A stretch of DNA of 64,000 nucleotides from Symbiodinium sp. CCMP2592 (GCA_905221615.1 CAJNDT010005779.1:1522752-1586751), one strand, 5' to 3'; counted from the stretch's first letter, positions 10,203 to 21,842 are shown. Translations and numbers: made by a program. Notes: generated from the sequence alone by a model not told the origin.

Positions 10203-13006
10203 GTAACTTCTCACTGGTTTGGTTTGGGCTGGTTTGTAGGTTTGAGTTTGTGGGTTTTAAGGTATCCTAAGCTAGATCCTAAAGCGACAAGCCCTACGAC
10301 CGAACACCCTTATGATCCTGATTCGCGCCTATACCCTAAAGCCCCACTCGCAGAATACTATCATGAAACTTAACGTGCTAGGATGCCCGGAGAATGAGCG
10401 GTTTAGGGTTCGGCCAAATCGTCACCGGTCTACTGTCATCGGTCCTACGGTGTCCATGCTACTTTAATATTCCTCACAGTTCCTTACTAGTGGGGTTATA
10501 AATATGGTAACTGTACTTATAACCCTTAATAGGGGACTTAACTTATAACGACCCATGAACCTCTAAGTAATGCTATCTGTGGCTACAGAGTTCCGAAATC
10601 CCTGTAGCGTAGACCCTGAAACCTGCAACAAACGAAAAGTGCAGAGCCCGGCTAGACGCAAATCCTCAAACCAGACCCCTGGCTTCAAGGGGTCCGCATC
10701 TCTGAGGATGTCTAGTCATAGTCTCGAAGCATGAATAAGTACTGATAGTAGTCTTTACTGAGTTTCCTTACTATAAGGAAACAATCGTTGCCCCCAAACC
10801 CTATTCTAGTGATTGAGGCCCCTGAGCCCTAAACCCGTGCAATGTTCCTTATAGTAAGGCTTACAGGAATCCTGTTTCAATCTTATTGGGGCCCCTAAAA
10901 TTGCTCGGTTTGCAGAAAGCTGTATAAAGCCCATTTCACGCCCTCCTAGAACCCATATGAAGATCCCTTCAAAGGAACCCCACATTGAGGCCCCTATACT
11001 ACTCTTCGAAAGCGAGAAGCTACTCGATTTTCTTTTCACCAGAGCAGTTTCACTGAGAACACGGCTGGCCGTGGATCGAGCCACCCCGCCCTTCACATGG
11101 AGTCTACCCTAACCCTGAAACCTAAGTTCGAAAAAAAAACCCAAGACCCTAAACCTTAAAGCAGAAAAAAGGAGTGTAAGCGTTTGGTGAAGTTGAAAGG
11201 CACCCTCCAGTTTAAAGGTCGGCGGATTATGGTTATTGATTTGCAATGTAGGGCCTGAGGTTAGTCTTGTTTGGTGGAGTTCAGAATTACTGTCGGCTGG
11301 CTTGGGAAAGTGGGTTTGAGAAGTGGTACAAGTGTAACTACAGGCTCGATTAGGCTCATCGGGTTCTATAACCCATGGGAAAGAGATACTGCCACCGTTG
11401 GTCCTGGTCCATCGGGGCCACAGACAGCAGGCCAAAAACCCGCTCCATCCTCAGCCCTCAACCAGAATTGTCAATCCCGGGCGGCGCAGATCCACGAGGA
11501 GCCAACCGTCAACGGGCGGTGGGACGTTGGGTAAGGCATCAGCGGTTATTTGGCTCCATTTGCTCAGGGAGCGGGTTTGGGGCGTTGAAGGTCTAGAGGG
11601 TTTCGGGATCTGCGACGCTGCTATGAAACGGCATGCAGTTTGGGACAATGAGGTTGTGTCAGGGTTCCTCATCATTGCTGCAGTTGAATTTCGCATTTGA
11701 GATGAGCCGCTCTGGGCTATGTGTGCGCATCTACCTTTGCTCACTCTGGTGACTCAGAGGCAACTTGAGACATCGCCAGTATGTAGCGGTCTACTCCCAC
11801 GAACCACTGCCCGCGGCGGGCAGAGGCGGGACGGACAGAGTCTCTGTGTGTACAGCAGCAGCCATTCCGCAGTATTGTTGTAGCAGCTAAAATCGGTGCT
11901 ATAGGAGTAGCAGTGGTGTCATACCCTTGCTGGTGGTGATGGAGGTGGCAACAACACGCGCTAGAAAGCACAGAAGAACGGTCATTGTCACTGTTACTAA
12001 CAAGTCTTGCAGATGAGACTGAATACCCAAGAAGAGCTTTGGGATTCACCACTTGTGCAAGTTTGTTCCGCCGGGTACCTATCATGCATGAGATCGTAGT
12101 AGTGGCTTAGTACTGGCCGTGTATAGGGCCACCAACGTTGACACAAGACTACACAGCTTGTTTTTCGGACCCACGCAAACGTGTTCAACTTCAAAGCTGT
12201 TGTTCAAGATGCGTGCTAAGCAGTGGCAGCAACAGCATCAGGAGTCACAGTAGTTGTCGCCGCAATCGTTACGATGTTTCAAGTTTCATACATCCAACAA
12301 TGGCCCCTGTGAAATTTGGTGCCTTCAGAGTTGATACAGAGATCAGGGTTAAGGTCGACTGCAGTTGGCCGCAGGCGTAGCCGTGCCATGCATCACATTT
12401 CGGCCGAGTTTGCACGTTTCCCCTTCACCTGGACATCCGAAAAGAGGCGCTCCATGCAGCAGGTCCACGCAGAGAAGGCGAATCCCGAAATCTACCGGTC
12501 CTTTAGACTGCTTGGGCGAAGCCGTGGATAGCGCATGACAGCGCAGTTACGATATGCGCTTCCCACCACACTCCACCGCTTTCACAGCTGAGCCGCCACC
12601 TCCATGTGACAGGGATGTAACCAGGATCTCTGATACAACCAATGAACATACTTTTTTGGCGGGCTCCTTCTTGACGAAAGAAAAATGGCAGCACCCAAAC
12701 AGTCCCCAAACCATATTCTAATTATTATAACCTATTGTGGATCCCTTCACAGGAGCCCTTTAAAAGGATTAACCCTTTCAGGGAACCCCATTCGAAGATT
12801 CTAACTATAAAGGCCCTTCTTCTACACCGTTGAAGGAAGGTCGCCCCACCAGTTTAAGGTGCCACTGAGCGTCCCGAGCCCCAGAAAACAGAACTTGCAT
12901 CTCCCTGTAGCAATATGAAGTAGGAATCGGTAGTATAATCACATAGTAATATGTTGTGTATATATATATATGTATATATATATATAATAATGATCGTAAT
13001 GATAAG
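10203..13006. other. Mixed stretch: elements and unassigned open segments
   Basis: Holds a family C remnant (10488-10567) and two family G elements (10735-10830, 12705-12815). Coding-like but unassigned + strand segments occur at 11380-11533 (ends in a GTAAGG donor; reads GPSGPQTAGQKPAPSSALNQ) and at 12300-12530 (reads HHISAEFARFPFTWTSEKRR). A TATA microsatellite lies at 12957-12988. Their exact exon limits cannot be fixed. Confidence 0.3.
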
Positions 13007-13116
13007 ACTGTCGGGCCCTGCATGTTGCGCCTTCCGATTTGGCAGCGGCAAAAGAAGAACTGCTCGCAGAGAACCAGTCAGGAAAACCGACGTTGCAAGA
13101 TCAATGGAGCCGCGGA
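13007..13116 (+). CDS. Candidate exon, unassigned (weakly ankyrin-like)
   Basis: After an AG at 13005-13006 the frame reads CRALHVAPSDLAAAKEELLA and continues ENQSGKPTLQDQWSRG. The ALHVA...A..ELL spacing recalls one ankyrin repeat but lacks the usual A-x-x-G turn, so the family is uncertain. The right end runs into a 13-base G tract and the donor cannot be placed. Confidence 0.33.
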
Positions 13117-13347
13117 GGGGGGGGGGGGGGCAGGGCGACCAAAAAATGCGCGTTTCTTTTCCGAATGCCGCCAGGCTACCTGATGTTTGTGATGACTTGG
13201 CAACCTGAGGCGGCAGTGGTGTTGCCCACATCCCATGTTTCACCAAATATGGATGACGCAAAGATCCGTAGAGTTCCCCTGTTTTTCTGCACTCATTTGC
13301 AAAGATAAACAATCGAACATCCTCGAAACCCTAATCCAAATCTTAAG

Positions 13348-13469
13348 GTCGCGGCATCATTGATGGGATCCCCAGTTCCATGCATGCGATGCAGCTTCGA
13401 TTGGAGAGTTTCGCAGCAGAGCTACCAGTTGAAAGCATGAGTTTAGCTAAATCATTTGCAGTGTTGGAT
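13348..13469 (+). CDS. Candidate exon, unassigned protein
   Basis: After aag the frame reads RGIIDGIPSSMHAMQLRLES and continues FAAELPVESMSLAKSFAVLD, which has clear coding character (non-repetitive, balanced, helical). A GA donor at 13470 would join it in phase 0 to the segment at 13505 through a 35-nt intron. A GC donor at 13474 is the alternative. I do not recognise the family. The antisense open frames here are shadows. Confidence 0.5.
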
Positions 13470-13504
13470 GAGTGCTGATTGTGTAATCTAAGACTAGTAC
13501 GCAG

Positions 13505-13608
13505 ACTCCAGGTGAACGGCATGAACTGATGGAGGTCAGAGCTGCTGCGAGCTTGCGAATTCGCAAAGCTAAAGACCGTGATGAAAACCACAGCAAAGCA
13601 GTCCAGTC
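13505..13608 (+). CDS. Candidate exon, unassigned protein
   Basis: After acgcag the frame reads TPGERHELMEVRAAASLRIR, then KAKDRDENHSKAVQ, and ends at a GTTAGG donor immediately before a family G remnant (13611-13670). Charged and helical. Likely the same gene as 13348-13469. Confidence 0.5.
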
Positions 13609-13788
13609 GTTAGGGTTCCTTCTGATAACTATGTTATGATGGTCCCAAAACAGTTTTCTATTTTTGAAGGCCCTTACTTTATGTTGCTGTTGCTGACCTT
13701 CCGTCCTAAGCAGCACGCATCACTACTTCTTAGGACATGATGGCAAGCAGGGTTGGGGCTAAGTGATGGTGATTTGCCACACTACCAG

Positions 13789-13851
13789 GTGAGGTTCGTT
13801 CTTGCCACAATCATGCCAATATGGGTCGTGTTCCAATGTGAGGCGTTGGAG
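13789..13851 (+). CDS. Candidate exon, unassigned hydrophobic segment
   Basis: Between ctaccag and a GTAAAA donor the frame reads VRFVLATIMPIWVVFQCEAL, a hydrophobic stretch long enough to span or enter a membrane. Family unknown. Confidence 0.42.
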
Positions 13852-14374
13852 GTAAAATGATTGCCATCCAGTTCGGGAGTTTCCAAAGAATGACTGCAAC
13901 GGGGGAGCTTCCGGAATGAAACTTGGTCAGCATACCAAGTTTACATGGCTCCGTCAGTTGTTTATGAGCAATATTGTATCTTATTAGGACGCATTGGGAG
14001 TAGGACATGGTGGTACTGAAGTCTTGTTTATTCCATATGTATTCCAAAATCGAAAACAAATCGATTATTGAAAATCTGTGTTGCGGTTTGGTGATTATGT
14101 TTTCAACTGTTGAGCTTGCACAACCGCGATGTTTCTGGTTGTCGGCAGTTCGTTGTTGGTCGAAGTTGTCGAATTGGGATGTGCGAACAGCATGCCAAGC
14201 TTGCCAGTGTGTTTGTCGCCGTGGTAATGCGTGCATGTGTTGTGTAAGGTGTCGCACCGTGATCTCGCGCATTTGGTTATTTCGTGGTGTTCGCCGATAT
14301 TCGGTAGTTTTTCGCATGGCTTCGGCCAAGTCATGCAGCAACCTCAAGATTCTATTCATCGAAAACATCATTAG
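13852..14374. other. Unassigned, overlapping open frames
   Basis: Long frames are open on both strands here (+ from 14007, - from 14371 back to 13811). The + frame continues into the better supported exon at 14375. Neither long frame shows a recognised motif and I do not call them as single exons. Confidence 0.35.
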
Positions 14375-14465
14375 AGTGAATCTGCCTGATAGCTGGCAAC
14401 ACTTCTACCCGATTCTCATGGCGGTGCTTTCGTCAATGCAGCAGTGGGTTGAGAAGTTGCACAAC
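14375..14465 (+). CDS. Candidate exon, unassigned protein
   Basis: Reads VNLPDSWQHFYPILMAVLSS then MQQWVEKLHN and ends in phase 0 at a GC donor. It joins without frame loss to 14555-14649 when the intervening 89-nt family A element is removed. HEAT-like helical character, but no family can be named. Confidence 0.58.
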
Positions 14466-14554
14466 GCAGTGTACTTGGACCCCAAAAGTATGTAGAATAA
14501 TTTCTGTTTATAGGTTTGGGCCATTATGTTAACTGGTTTGGGGGGTCTGGGTAG
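14466..14554 (+). mobile_element. Family A hairpin element forming an entire 89-nt GC-AG intron
   Basis: The intron is gcagtgt followed by the family A element: acttggaccccaaaagtatg, then gtagaataat, with the right arm ending ggggggtctgggtag. Removing it leaves one open frame in phase 0. The bases after the donor (GCA) are repeated after the acceptor (GCA), which looks like a target-site duplication. Family A occurs about 17 times in the window. Confidence 0.7.
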
Positions 14555-14649
14555 GCACGATACTTGGTGCAAGCTGCTCGTGCCCGAACGAGTCCAGTGC
14601 ACGTTTTCGGAGCCCGAGTGATCCTTCCAGCCCCAACCCCTGAGATCCT
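14555..14649 (+). CDS. Candidate exon, unassigned protein
   Basis: Continues phase 0 from 14465 and reads ARYLVQAARARTSPVHVFGA then RVILPAPTPEI, ending two bases into a codon at a consensus-like GTGAGC donor. The phase does not match the next candidate at 14712, so an exon may be missing or the donor lies elsewhere. Confidence 0.52.
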
Positions 14650-14711
14650 GTGAGCATGGCTGCACGGTTGAGAAGGCAGATTATCATGCGTTGCTTTTGC
14701 TGTTGTTGCAG

Positions 14712-14747
14712 ACTTTGACACTTCGTTCAAGTACCTCAACGGCTTTT
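14712..14747 (+). CDS. Candidate exon, unassigned protein
   Basis: A pyrimidine-rich acceptor (tgctgttgttgcag) leads into FDTSFKYLNGF and a GTAAGT donor in phase 1. It joins in phase to 14806 across a 58-nt GT-AG intron. Confidence 0.45.
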
Positions 14748-14805
14748 GTAAGTGCTTTCATGGTTCCTTTACTAAGAGCTCGCATGGTTTCGTCAAGCCG
14801 CTAAG

Positions 14806-14901
14806 TACTCTCATGGTATATCGCGTTGTGCTCGTCACCAGTTTGTTTCAACACGCGTGTTTCGGCGATGTCGGGTGCTCCATGCCAAGCTCGTCTGGAA
14901 A
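14806..14901 (+). CDS. Candidate exon, unassigned protein
   Basis: Reads LSWYIALCSSPVCFNTRVSA then MSGAPCQARLE, starting and ending in phase 1, with a GC donor at 14902. The next intron would be 40 nt and consists mainly of a ggtttaggg-type repeat. A second frame is also open here, so the model is not unique. Confidence 0.42.
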
Positions 14902-14941
14902 GCTATATTGGGTTTAGGGCTTAATGTTTAGGGATTCGCAG

Positions 14942-15145
14942 ATGGTTTCATCGATCACGATGCACATGCAAATATCCGGCAGCCATCCAAACTGCTTGGA
15001 CTAGATTTTTGGTTTGTTACGTTACCCAACATTGGAGCTGTTGCAGGTCTTATCATCGGAACATGGACGAGCATCAATGCTTCCGTGTATGCACGGACGT
15101 TGCTACTTGCACTTGTTGCAACTCTTCCCCTGCGGTTCCTGAGGG
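14942..15145 (+). CDS. Candidate exon, membrane-protein-like
   Basis: After ttcgcag the frame reads GFIDHDAHANIRQPSKLLGL, then DFWFVTLPNIGAVAGLIIGT and WTSINASVYARTLLLALVAT. Two hydrophobic segments (about residues 20-38 and 48-62) look like membrane spans. The frame stays open to 15273, but from about 15146 it enters a G-run (ggggggtgggggggggcggg), so the exon probably ends there. Family not recognised. Antisense open frame 14955-15197 is a shadow. Confidence 0.5.
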
Positions 15146-15528
15146 GGGTGGGGGGGGGCGGGGCGGGCAGTAAAAACACTGTCGCTTTACTCGACACTCG
15201 CTCCCGTGACGCTCAAGATGACTTCAACAGTCATGGGTGTTTGCAGAACAGCATGCATGTTTGCGATGCAAGATGAATTTGCTGGCTTGCACCAATATTT
15301 GTCGGTTTCTTTATAGTTGCATTGGGCGTAGACATGGGTAAATCATGGGCACATGTATTCACGCTCGCCTCATTCCATCGCTCCATTGCGGCTCAAATGA
15401 GACCTGAATACTTACTTTGGCCTGACCTGGCTTCCCAACAGTCGCAGCGTCCTCAGCAACGGGCAGTTGTTTTTTTGAGAGCGGTTCGTTGAGACTTTCC
15501 ACGCGGCAGTGCCTGATTTTGTTATCAG
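15146..15528. other. G-run and unassigned sequence
   Basis: Begins with a G-rich tract, then unique sequence with no exon I can fix. A short frame after cccaacag at about 15441 (SQRPQQRAVVFLRAV) may be coding. Confidence 0.3.
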
Positions 15529-15723
15529 TCCCCTATCTCGGGTTGTTTCATGGAAGGAGTTTTCACAGCTACCTTAGAGCCCAAGTGTGAAAAATGCAAA
15601 GAATCGAATGCTGTTGATCGCTCTATATTCATGTGTACTGCATGCAGCTTCTGCCATCCAACCCGCTTGGGCGCAAGTTCATGCTGGAAGAAGGCTCCTG
15701 TGGAGCAAGCAGAATACCAATAG
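15529..15723 (+). CDS. Candidate terminal exon, Cys-rich (zinc-binding-like) protein
   Basis: A pyrimidine-rich acceptor (gattttgttatcag) is followed by 64 codons and a TAG stop at 15721-15723. The frame contains EPKCEKCKES and, eleven residues later, FMCTACSFCHPTRL, so C-x2-C ... C-x2-C-x2-C-H, and later a further Cys (SSCWKK). The spacing suggests metal binding, but it does not match a named zinc-finger class that I can identify. An internal Met at 15550 could alternatively be a start. Confidence 0.48.
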   Translation, partial: SPISGCFMEGVFTATLEPKCEKCKESNAVDRSIFMCTACSFCHPTRLGASSCWKKAPVEQAEYQ

Positions 15724-17213
15724 AAGTGTCTCAAACAAAGGTTCGTCGTTGGAGTTGCGTGGCCTGAGTTCACCGAAGCCTTAGCACGCTGTTTCGAGTT
15801 CGAAACCCAATACTGCCACTTGATGGCTTCGTGTCAAAATTCTCAATGCCCGCCGAAATCCTAAATCCGAGCAACTACGAGTACACCCTCAGCGCCTGAA
15901 CTTTACACCCTAAGCCGTAAAGAAACTTCCATGGCCAGGGGGATGGCGGGCGACACCGTGGAGAAGGTGCTGGGATCTAGGGTTTTTAAGGTCTTCTCGA
16001 AGCAGGACCCCCCCCACCCCACGTGCCCTTGAACCGAGCCCTTCTGGTCTGGGAAAGTGGGTGTTTAAGGTGCAGTAGAGGGTACTTTGGGGTTTAGGAA
16101 GTCCTTCGCATTTTGAGGGGTTTTACACGCAAGTTGTGCAGGGTTTCAGATATGATTTGGGCAACCCCGGGCTTCATGAGACTGTTCTGGTGAGGTTTTT
16201 GCAGGTCGGACGTCGAATGGGCTTCACAGCTTTGTGTTGAGGGCTTAGGGTTTGGGAGTTTGGGGTTAGAGTTTTTTGCTAAGCCGCAACCCTACGATGC
16301 CTTACGTTTCCAAGTACCTAAGAATCATAGACTGTCCCGATTACTAGCCTGCTCCTGTACCCGAATACCTGATTGGATCCTTGCGGGAAGTACGCAATCC
16401 TCCCAATTTTGCGTTAAGCGCCTTGTTGGCAGGATCCCGAGTTTTGGGCTCTGGAGTTCCAGGGTTAGCAATTTTTGAGGGGGTTCCGATGCTTCAACTG
16501 CCTTTCTTTGGAGGTGTTTACCCACAACATGGATTCACTCTCTTGTAGGGTTTTCTCTTGCTTCAAATGGTTTACACGAAATTCAGACGCAGACCTTCGC
16601 AGTTCACGTGACGGGCAGTGCGGAGCGCAGGCACGGTGTCAGGTGGAAGCCGAGGCTAGGTTCTGGGATGTCACTGCTTGTCTAACCCGTGGTTTTGGGG
16701 CTCCCTGGGCTCTTTAGCTCCTCATTCAATAGGGATTATCATCATCCCTAGCTCCTTAGCTGAGCCTTAGCTCCCCTAATATCAACGGTTAGTTGTGACT
16801 GTCAGTTTATCGTTCATATAAGGTTTATGGTTTATGGTTTGTACCGGCATCCCATTGTAATGTCAAAACTGAGCTTATGGGCTGGCATTGCATGGTGTGA
16901 TTTCCTGAAGCGTCGGTGCAGCCTGTCGCAACTTAGTCAAGTCTAAACAGAAGCTGTTACAAATGCACGTTTCAATTCACGGTGGCGTTCCATTCAAGAC
17001 GGGTCTGACCGCCGACAAAACTTCCAAAAACTTCTCGCACATGACATGAACCATTTTGCGTTTCGTTCCCGAATAGACTCGACCCGATTCTGCATGCCTT
17101 TGCCGGCGATAGTCCGTAGCCCTGACCCACACCTCAAAGCCCACTTAGGCCGCACACCCAAAGCACTTATTCTTCGACCCGGCATCCTAAACTCCGACCC
17201 AGTATCCGGACAG
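15724..17213. other. Unassigned stretch with one family N element
   Basis: A short Met-initiated frame at 15931 (MARGMAGDTVEKVLGS) is coding-like but isolated. 16698-16775 is a family N hairpin (gggctctttagctcctcatt ... agctccttagctgag) with a relative at 41490-41570. Nothing else recognised. Confidence 0.35.
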
Positions 17214-17363
17214 GTCCCAGAGAAGGACCAGGAGAAGGAGCCCAAAGAGAAAGAGCCCAAAGACAAGGAGCCCAAGGAACAGGAGGTCGTCGAAAAGACA
17301 GAGGCGTCCATGGTGCAGTGGATGCCCAAACATAGAAACCTTCAGGATTCAAGGCTTGAATCT
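17214..17363 (+). CDS. Candidate exon, Lys/Glu/Pro-rich low-complexity region
   Basis: After gacag the frame reads VPEKDQEKEPKEKEPKDKEP and KEQEVVEKTEASMVQWMPKH before a TGA at 17364. It is a short charged repeat (about seven EKEPK-like units), as in linkers of eukaryotic proteins. Exon end not defined. The antisense frames are shadows. Confidence 0.38.
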
Positions 17364-18535
17364 TGAAGTTTTAGTGTTAGTTTTGGGGTTCGGTTGTTGT
17401 TTTCCTAGCGTTTGCCAGAGGGATGTTTTTAACTAACCTCAGCCACTGCCCTAGCCACAAGCTTTCAAAGCTAAAAAATGTTATTCATTATGCGTTGGGC
17501 GGTTGTTTGACTGTAGGTCTTGGAGACCCCTGAAGCCCCAAACCCCGAAACCTCCATAAAGAACCCTAAGCCCCTAACCTTAAACCCTAAATCCTTTGCG
17601 GGGTTCTGAAGGGCTCACTCGTTAAGGGTAGTATGATTGGGGTTGGAAGAGAGTTTTGGAAAGCTTCGTGTTTGTATGACCTCCAACAAGGGACTGTATG
17701 TAATTCTGCTAGTGCTTGTCCAGCCCCCCCCGTGAAAATAAATCATCGAAATCTTTCGACATAGGACCCTAGAGTTAATTGATGTAGACCCCGAAGCAAG
17801 AGGATCCCCACCCTAGAAGGGATTGCAATAGGTATGCTTATGCTGAAGCCCGTCAAAAATCAAGTCCATGCATCAGATGCCTGCATGACAACCCTAAACC
17901 CTAAACCCTAAAACGTTACCATAGACGTGTACAAAGGGAAAACAAACTGTCACAACGCTGTTGAAGTTTCCGGGATCTATGGTTCTCACCGCGGCAGCTC
18001 TCATTCCGAGTTCACGGGACTCCCACCTCAAGAAGTAGTCTTGTTGTATTCAGACGGCAACTTTTAGAGTGTCTGACCCCCAAAATCCAAAAAGTAGGTC
18101 ATTGCACTCGCAGGTTCAATCCAGCAAGCTCAAGAACCCCAGACTCATTGGACCGGAATCGTGGCTCCAGGAACAGATTATGAATGATTATGACGTATTA
18201 TAGATTGTCTTTGCATTTTGTACCAGCGACCCTGCACCGACCACTGGGCCCCTAGGTTTGCTGTCAAGGGGTTCTTGGATTTTTCTGGCCGAGTTTTTTG
18301 GTTTCATCCGATGTTTTGAGGCGCTGAGTGCATCGAATGGTGCTGTAAGGTTGTTGGGTTTGATTTCAGGTGCTTCGGGTTTGCGTGGACCCCAAAACTA
18401 TGTAGAATAATGGCCTTCTGTAGGTGTCGGGCCATTGTTTTACCTAGGTTTGGGGGTTGTGGTAGGGTACAAGAGTACAGCTTCCATCCATCCCTCGCAA
18501 GCGAGCGTCGATGCCTTGTAACCTCCGTGAACTAC
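17364..18535. other. Non-coding, telomere-like repeats and a family A element
   Basis: CCCTAAACC-type repeats at 17555-17600 and 17890-17910. A family A element at about 18386-18465 (gcgtggaccccaaaactatg). No exon supported. Confidence 0.45.
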
Positions 18536-18645
18536 TTGGAGGTTCATGGGTAGTCAGAAGTGGCGTTATAAGTAGGGTAACTATCATTATAACCCCTATT
18601 AGGGGACCTATTAACCCCAGTTATAACTACCCATGAACCTCCAAG
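18536..18645. mobile_element. Hairpin element, family C
   Basis: ttggaggttcatgggtagtc at the left and aactacccatgaacctccaa at the right. Full-length copy. Confidence 0.85.
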
Positions 18646-19200
18646 TACTCACTTGCCGCAGGGCAAGAGCGCAGACGGAGCTGAGGCACCTTTGCGAAAC
18701 TCCATGTTTGCATTCCTTTGGGGCCATGTGACATTACATTTGTATGTGTGTGTATATATATATAGAGAGAGAGAGAGAGATACATATAGGGTTTGGGGGT
18801 TCAGGGTTGCTTTGAGTACAAAGCGTCAGAACTATAAGCCATCCACACCTTGATTGGGGTAGTCTTGTAGTTCATGGCATCCCTTAAGTGCCGGACCCTC
18901 GAGGCTTGAAACAGCCCCTATTGAGGGTTTCATGTGACACGTGATAACACACAAGAACCATTCATTTAAGTTTTAAAGAAAGTATGAATAAAAGTATGAG
19001 TACAGGTATGAATATGGTTAAGATAGCCCCCGCCTGATCATGCAATGAAAATCACAAGCAAAAACATGGAAGGAGAATCAGCACCAGATCCCATGACCGA
19101 CCCAAGGAATGCGAGAAGCACCAGAAGACAAAACCACCACGGAACAAACAGAACAAAAATGAGGCCTTTAAACCCTTGGCGTTTCTGTATTTGTTGTTCT
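18646..19200. other. No gene recognised
   Basis: Contains a short tatata and (GA)n tract (18754-18782) and unique sequence. Open frames at 18653 and 19045 have no recognisable content. Confidence 0.4.
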
Positions 19201-19980
<780 letters not shown>

Positions 19981-20384
19981 TATACAGACACACACACCCT
20001 AAAACCTAAACCCGAAAGGCCACAAAGCATGGCAGCCAGGCCAAGCCGAAGCCCCAAGAGGCATCGCCTGCCACCTTGCTTGCCTTGGCGCCTTGGCACT
20101 GAGACCTTAAAGGGATCTATAGGGGTTCCTTAAAGGGATCTATAAGGGTTCCTTAGAGGGATCTATAAAGGTTCTTTAAAGGGCCTTGGCACTGAGACGA
20201 CGTTTTAGGGTTTCGGGGTTCAGGATCTAGGGTTGTGGGGTTTAGGGTTTTTGTGGTTTTGGGCCTAATGGTGTTTTGGGGTTTGGGGTTTACGGCTTGG
20301 GTAGTTGCGGAGTCTATGTTCGGGTCCGTGTGATTCGCTGTCCTTCATAAGGTTCATCGTGTAAGGCTTTTTGGGGTTCTGCAG
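19981..20384. other. Non-coding, short direct repeats
   Basis: 20108-20185 carries three to four tandem copies of taaagggatctataggggttcct with variation. Telomere-like repeats follow (20200-20300). A pyrimidine-rich acceptor (ggggttctgcag) ends the stretch. Confidence 0.5.
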
Positions 20385-20543
20385 CACGTCATTTTCTTTT
20401 TGGAGGGTGCCCCGTGTTTTGACGTCTTTGCGTATGTGACATTGGAAAGCATGTGCCGGTCACAGATGCTGGGTAATGACATCCAGAACTTTATGATCCA
20501 TTACAGACTGAATCCTGAAGGCACGTGGCGCTCAATCAAGCAA
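20385..20543 (+). CDS. Candidate exon, unassigned protein (53 codons)
   Basis: Between ttctgcag and a consensus-like GTGAGC donor, the frame reads HVIFFLEGAPCFDVFAYVTL, then ESMCRSQMLGNDIQNFMIHY and RLNPEGTWRSIKQ, in phase 0 at both ends. Composition and splice sites make coding very likely. I do not recognise the family. The family B element begins 34 bases downstream. Confidence 0.62.
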
Positions 20544-20576
20544 GTGAGCACTACGCGAATGATTCTAGAGGATACC

Positions 20577-20660
20577 CAGATGCCCCATAGTAGTTCGTTT
20601 TTGGGGTTCGTATATAGAATCCGAACAGGTAATCCCGAGAAGGAATTATATGGGGCTTCT
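20577..20660. mobile_element. Hairpin element, family B
   Basis: cagatgccccatagtagttc paired with gaaggaattatatggggctt. A diverged copy. Confidence 0.65.
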
Positions 20661-21545
20661 GGGGAGAGATTACGGATAGGATCCTGGTCTGTAGACTTGA
20701 GGTGTATAGGCGTTAAGGTGGTAATACAGCAATGCATTTATCCTCTTCAAGTGTCCAGATGTATGGGGCTAGGTCAGGGTGATTGGGAGATACTATAGGG
20801 CTCTAAGAAGTTGGCAATACTATTTTGGGGGTTCCTCATGATACATATGGTATAATGGCCCCCAGAACCCTATTCTACTTATTCTAGGAAGTTACCCAAT
20901 ACCAAAAGAGAGGCCTTTCTATTCTTAGGTTAGAGGGAATCCTAGTATTAAAAGAGACTCGAAAATACACGCCGCCAGGGCGTACCATACTGTATTAAAA
21001 GGCCCCTATATTACTAGCCCGGATCCTTTCTCAGCTAGGTCGCAGGATGCCTTGCAATCGCAACAGTGTCAGCTGTGGTGTCGCCCCTCGGCGGATAAGA
21101 TCTATACGATCCCTATAGACCACGAACCCTAAACAAAGTTGTTCGAACCTGGATCCTCGACTGCTTGTCTAGTTGTGAGTGCTGAAACAAAGTTGTAAAG
21201 TGTGGTGTCAGGGGTTTCAAGCGATTGCACCTTAAACCTTGGTTACCTTTTGTCTACAGCCCCAAGCCGTAGAACCCCGTAGGTAATGCCCCCCACCCCC
21301 TAACTGTGGGGTCCATAAAAGCCCCTGAGTGGCAAACATGAGCTTACGGTTACTTGAAGCGCCTTCGCATTTTCCTTTTGATGAACGTTGATCCCGACGA
21401 CTCGTTGTCTCGGACTAGAAGGCGAGAAGAGAACCTTGAGCCTTGGTACCTGTACTCCAAATCCTCAGACCACAAGCCCAACACACCCCGGCCCGATCAT
21501 ACAAATGAATAACTCACCTGCGAACACGCACACCAACACAAACAC
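20661..21545. other. Non-coding with family G and P remnants
   Basis: 20815-20890 is a family G element (gggggttcctcatgatacat ... ccccagaaccc). 20885-20960 carries a partial family P element (gttacccaataccaaaagag). No exon supported to 21545. Confidence 0.5.
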
Positions 21546-21616
21546 ATGAGCTCCCGCCGCATCCACTTCTTCAGAAGCTTCGAGGTGAAGTTGTACAGGG
21601 CGATACAGGGATGTCG
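21546..21616 (+). CDS. Candidate exon, unassigned protein
   Basis: Reads MSSRRIHFFRSFEVKLYRAI then QGC, ending two bases into a codon at a consensus GTAAGG donor. The left end is either the Met or an AG at 21549-21550. The end phase (2) fits the next segment at 21758. Confidence 0.48.
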
Positions 21617-21757
21617 GTAAGGTTGCGATCTGGGGGCCTTAGTAGATCTGAGAGGTGCGGAGTTTGAGCTGCCCTTGGTTCAGGACCTTCCGGGCTTTAG
21701 GGATTCGGGCTATGGACCGCAGGGCCTTGGGAGCTATACATCATGGCCTGAGAAGAG

Positions 21758-21842
21758 GGGATGTGCCGACACCCAAGTACGGTGTATACTAGCGGCAATG
21801 AAGATGCATCTCCACGAATCTAAGAATACCGAGACTGACAGG
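21758..21842 (+). CDS. Candidate exon, unassigned protein
   Basis: In phase with 21616, reads GCADTQVRCILAAMKMHLHE then SKNTETDR and ends exactly where a family A element starts (GACCCC, a potential GA donor). Confidence 0.45.

Noticed and set aside
13811-14371. 186-codon - strand frame
   Set aside because: No recognised motif; it overlaps + strand segments with matched splice sites.
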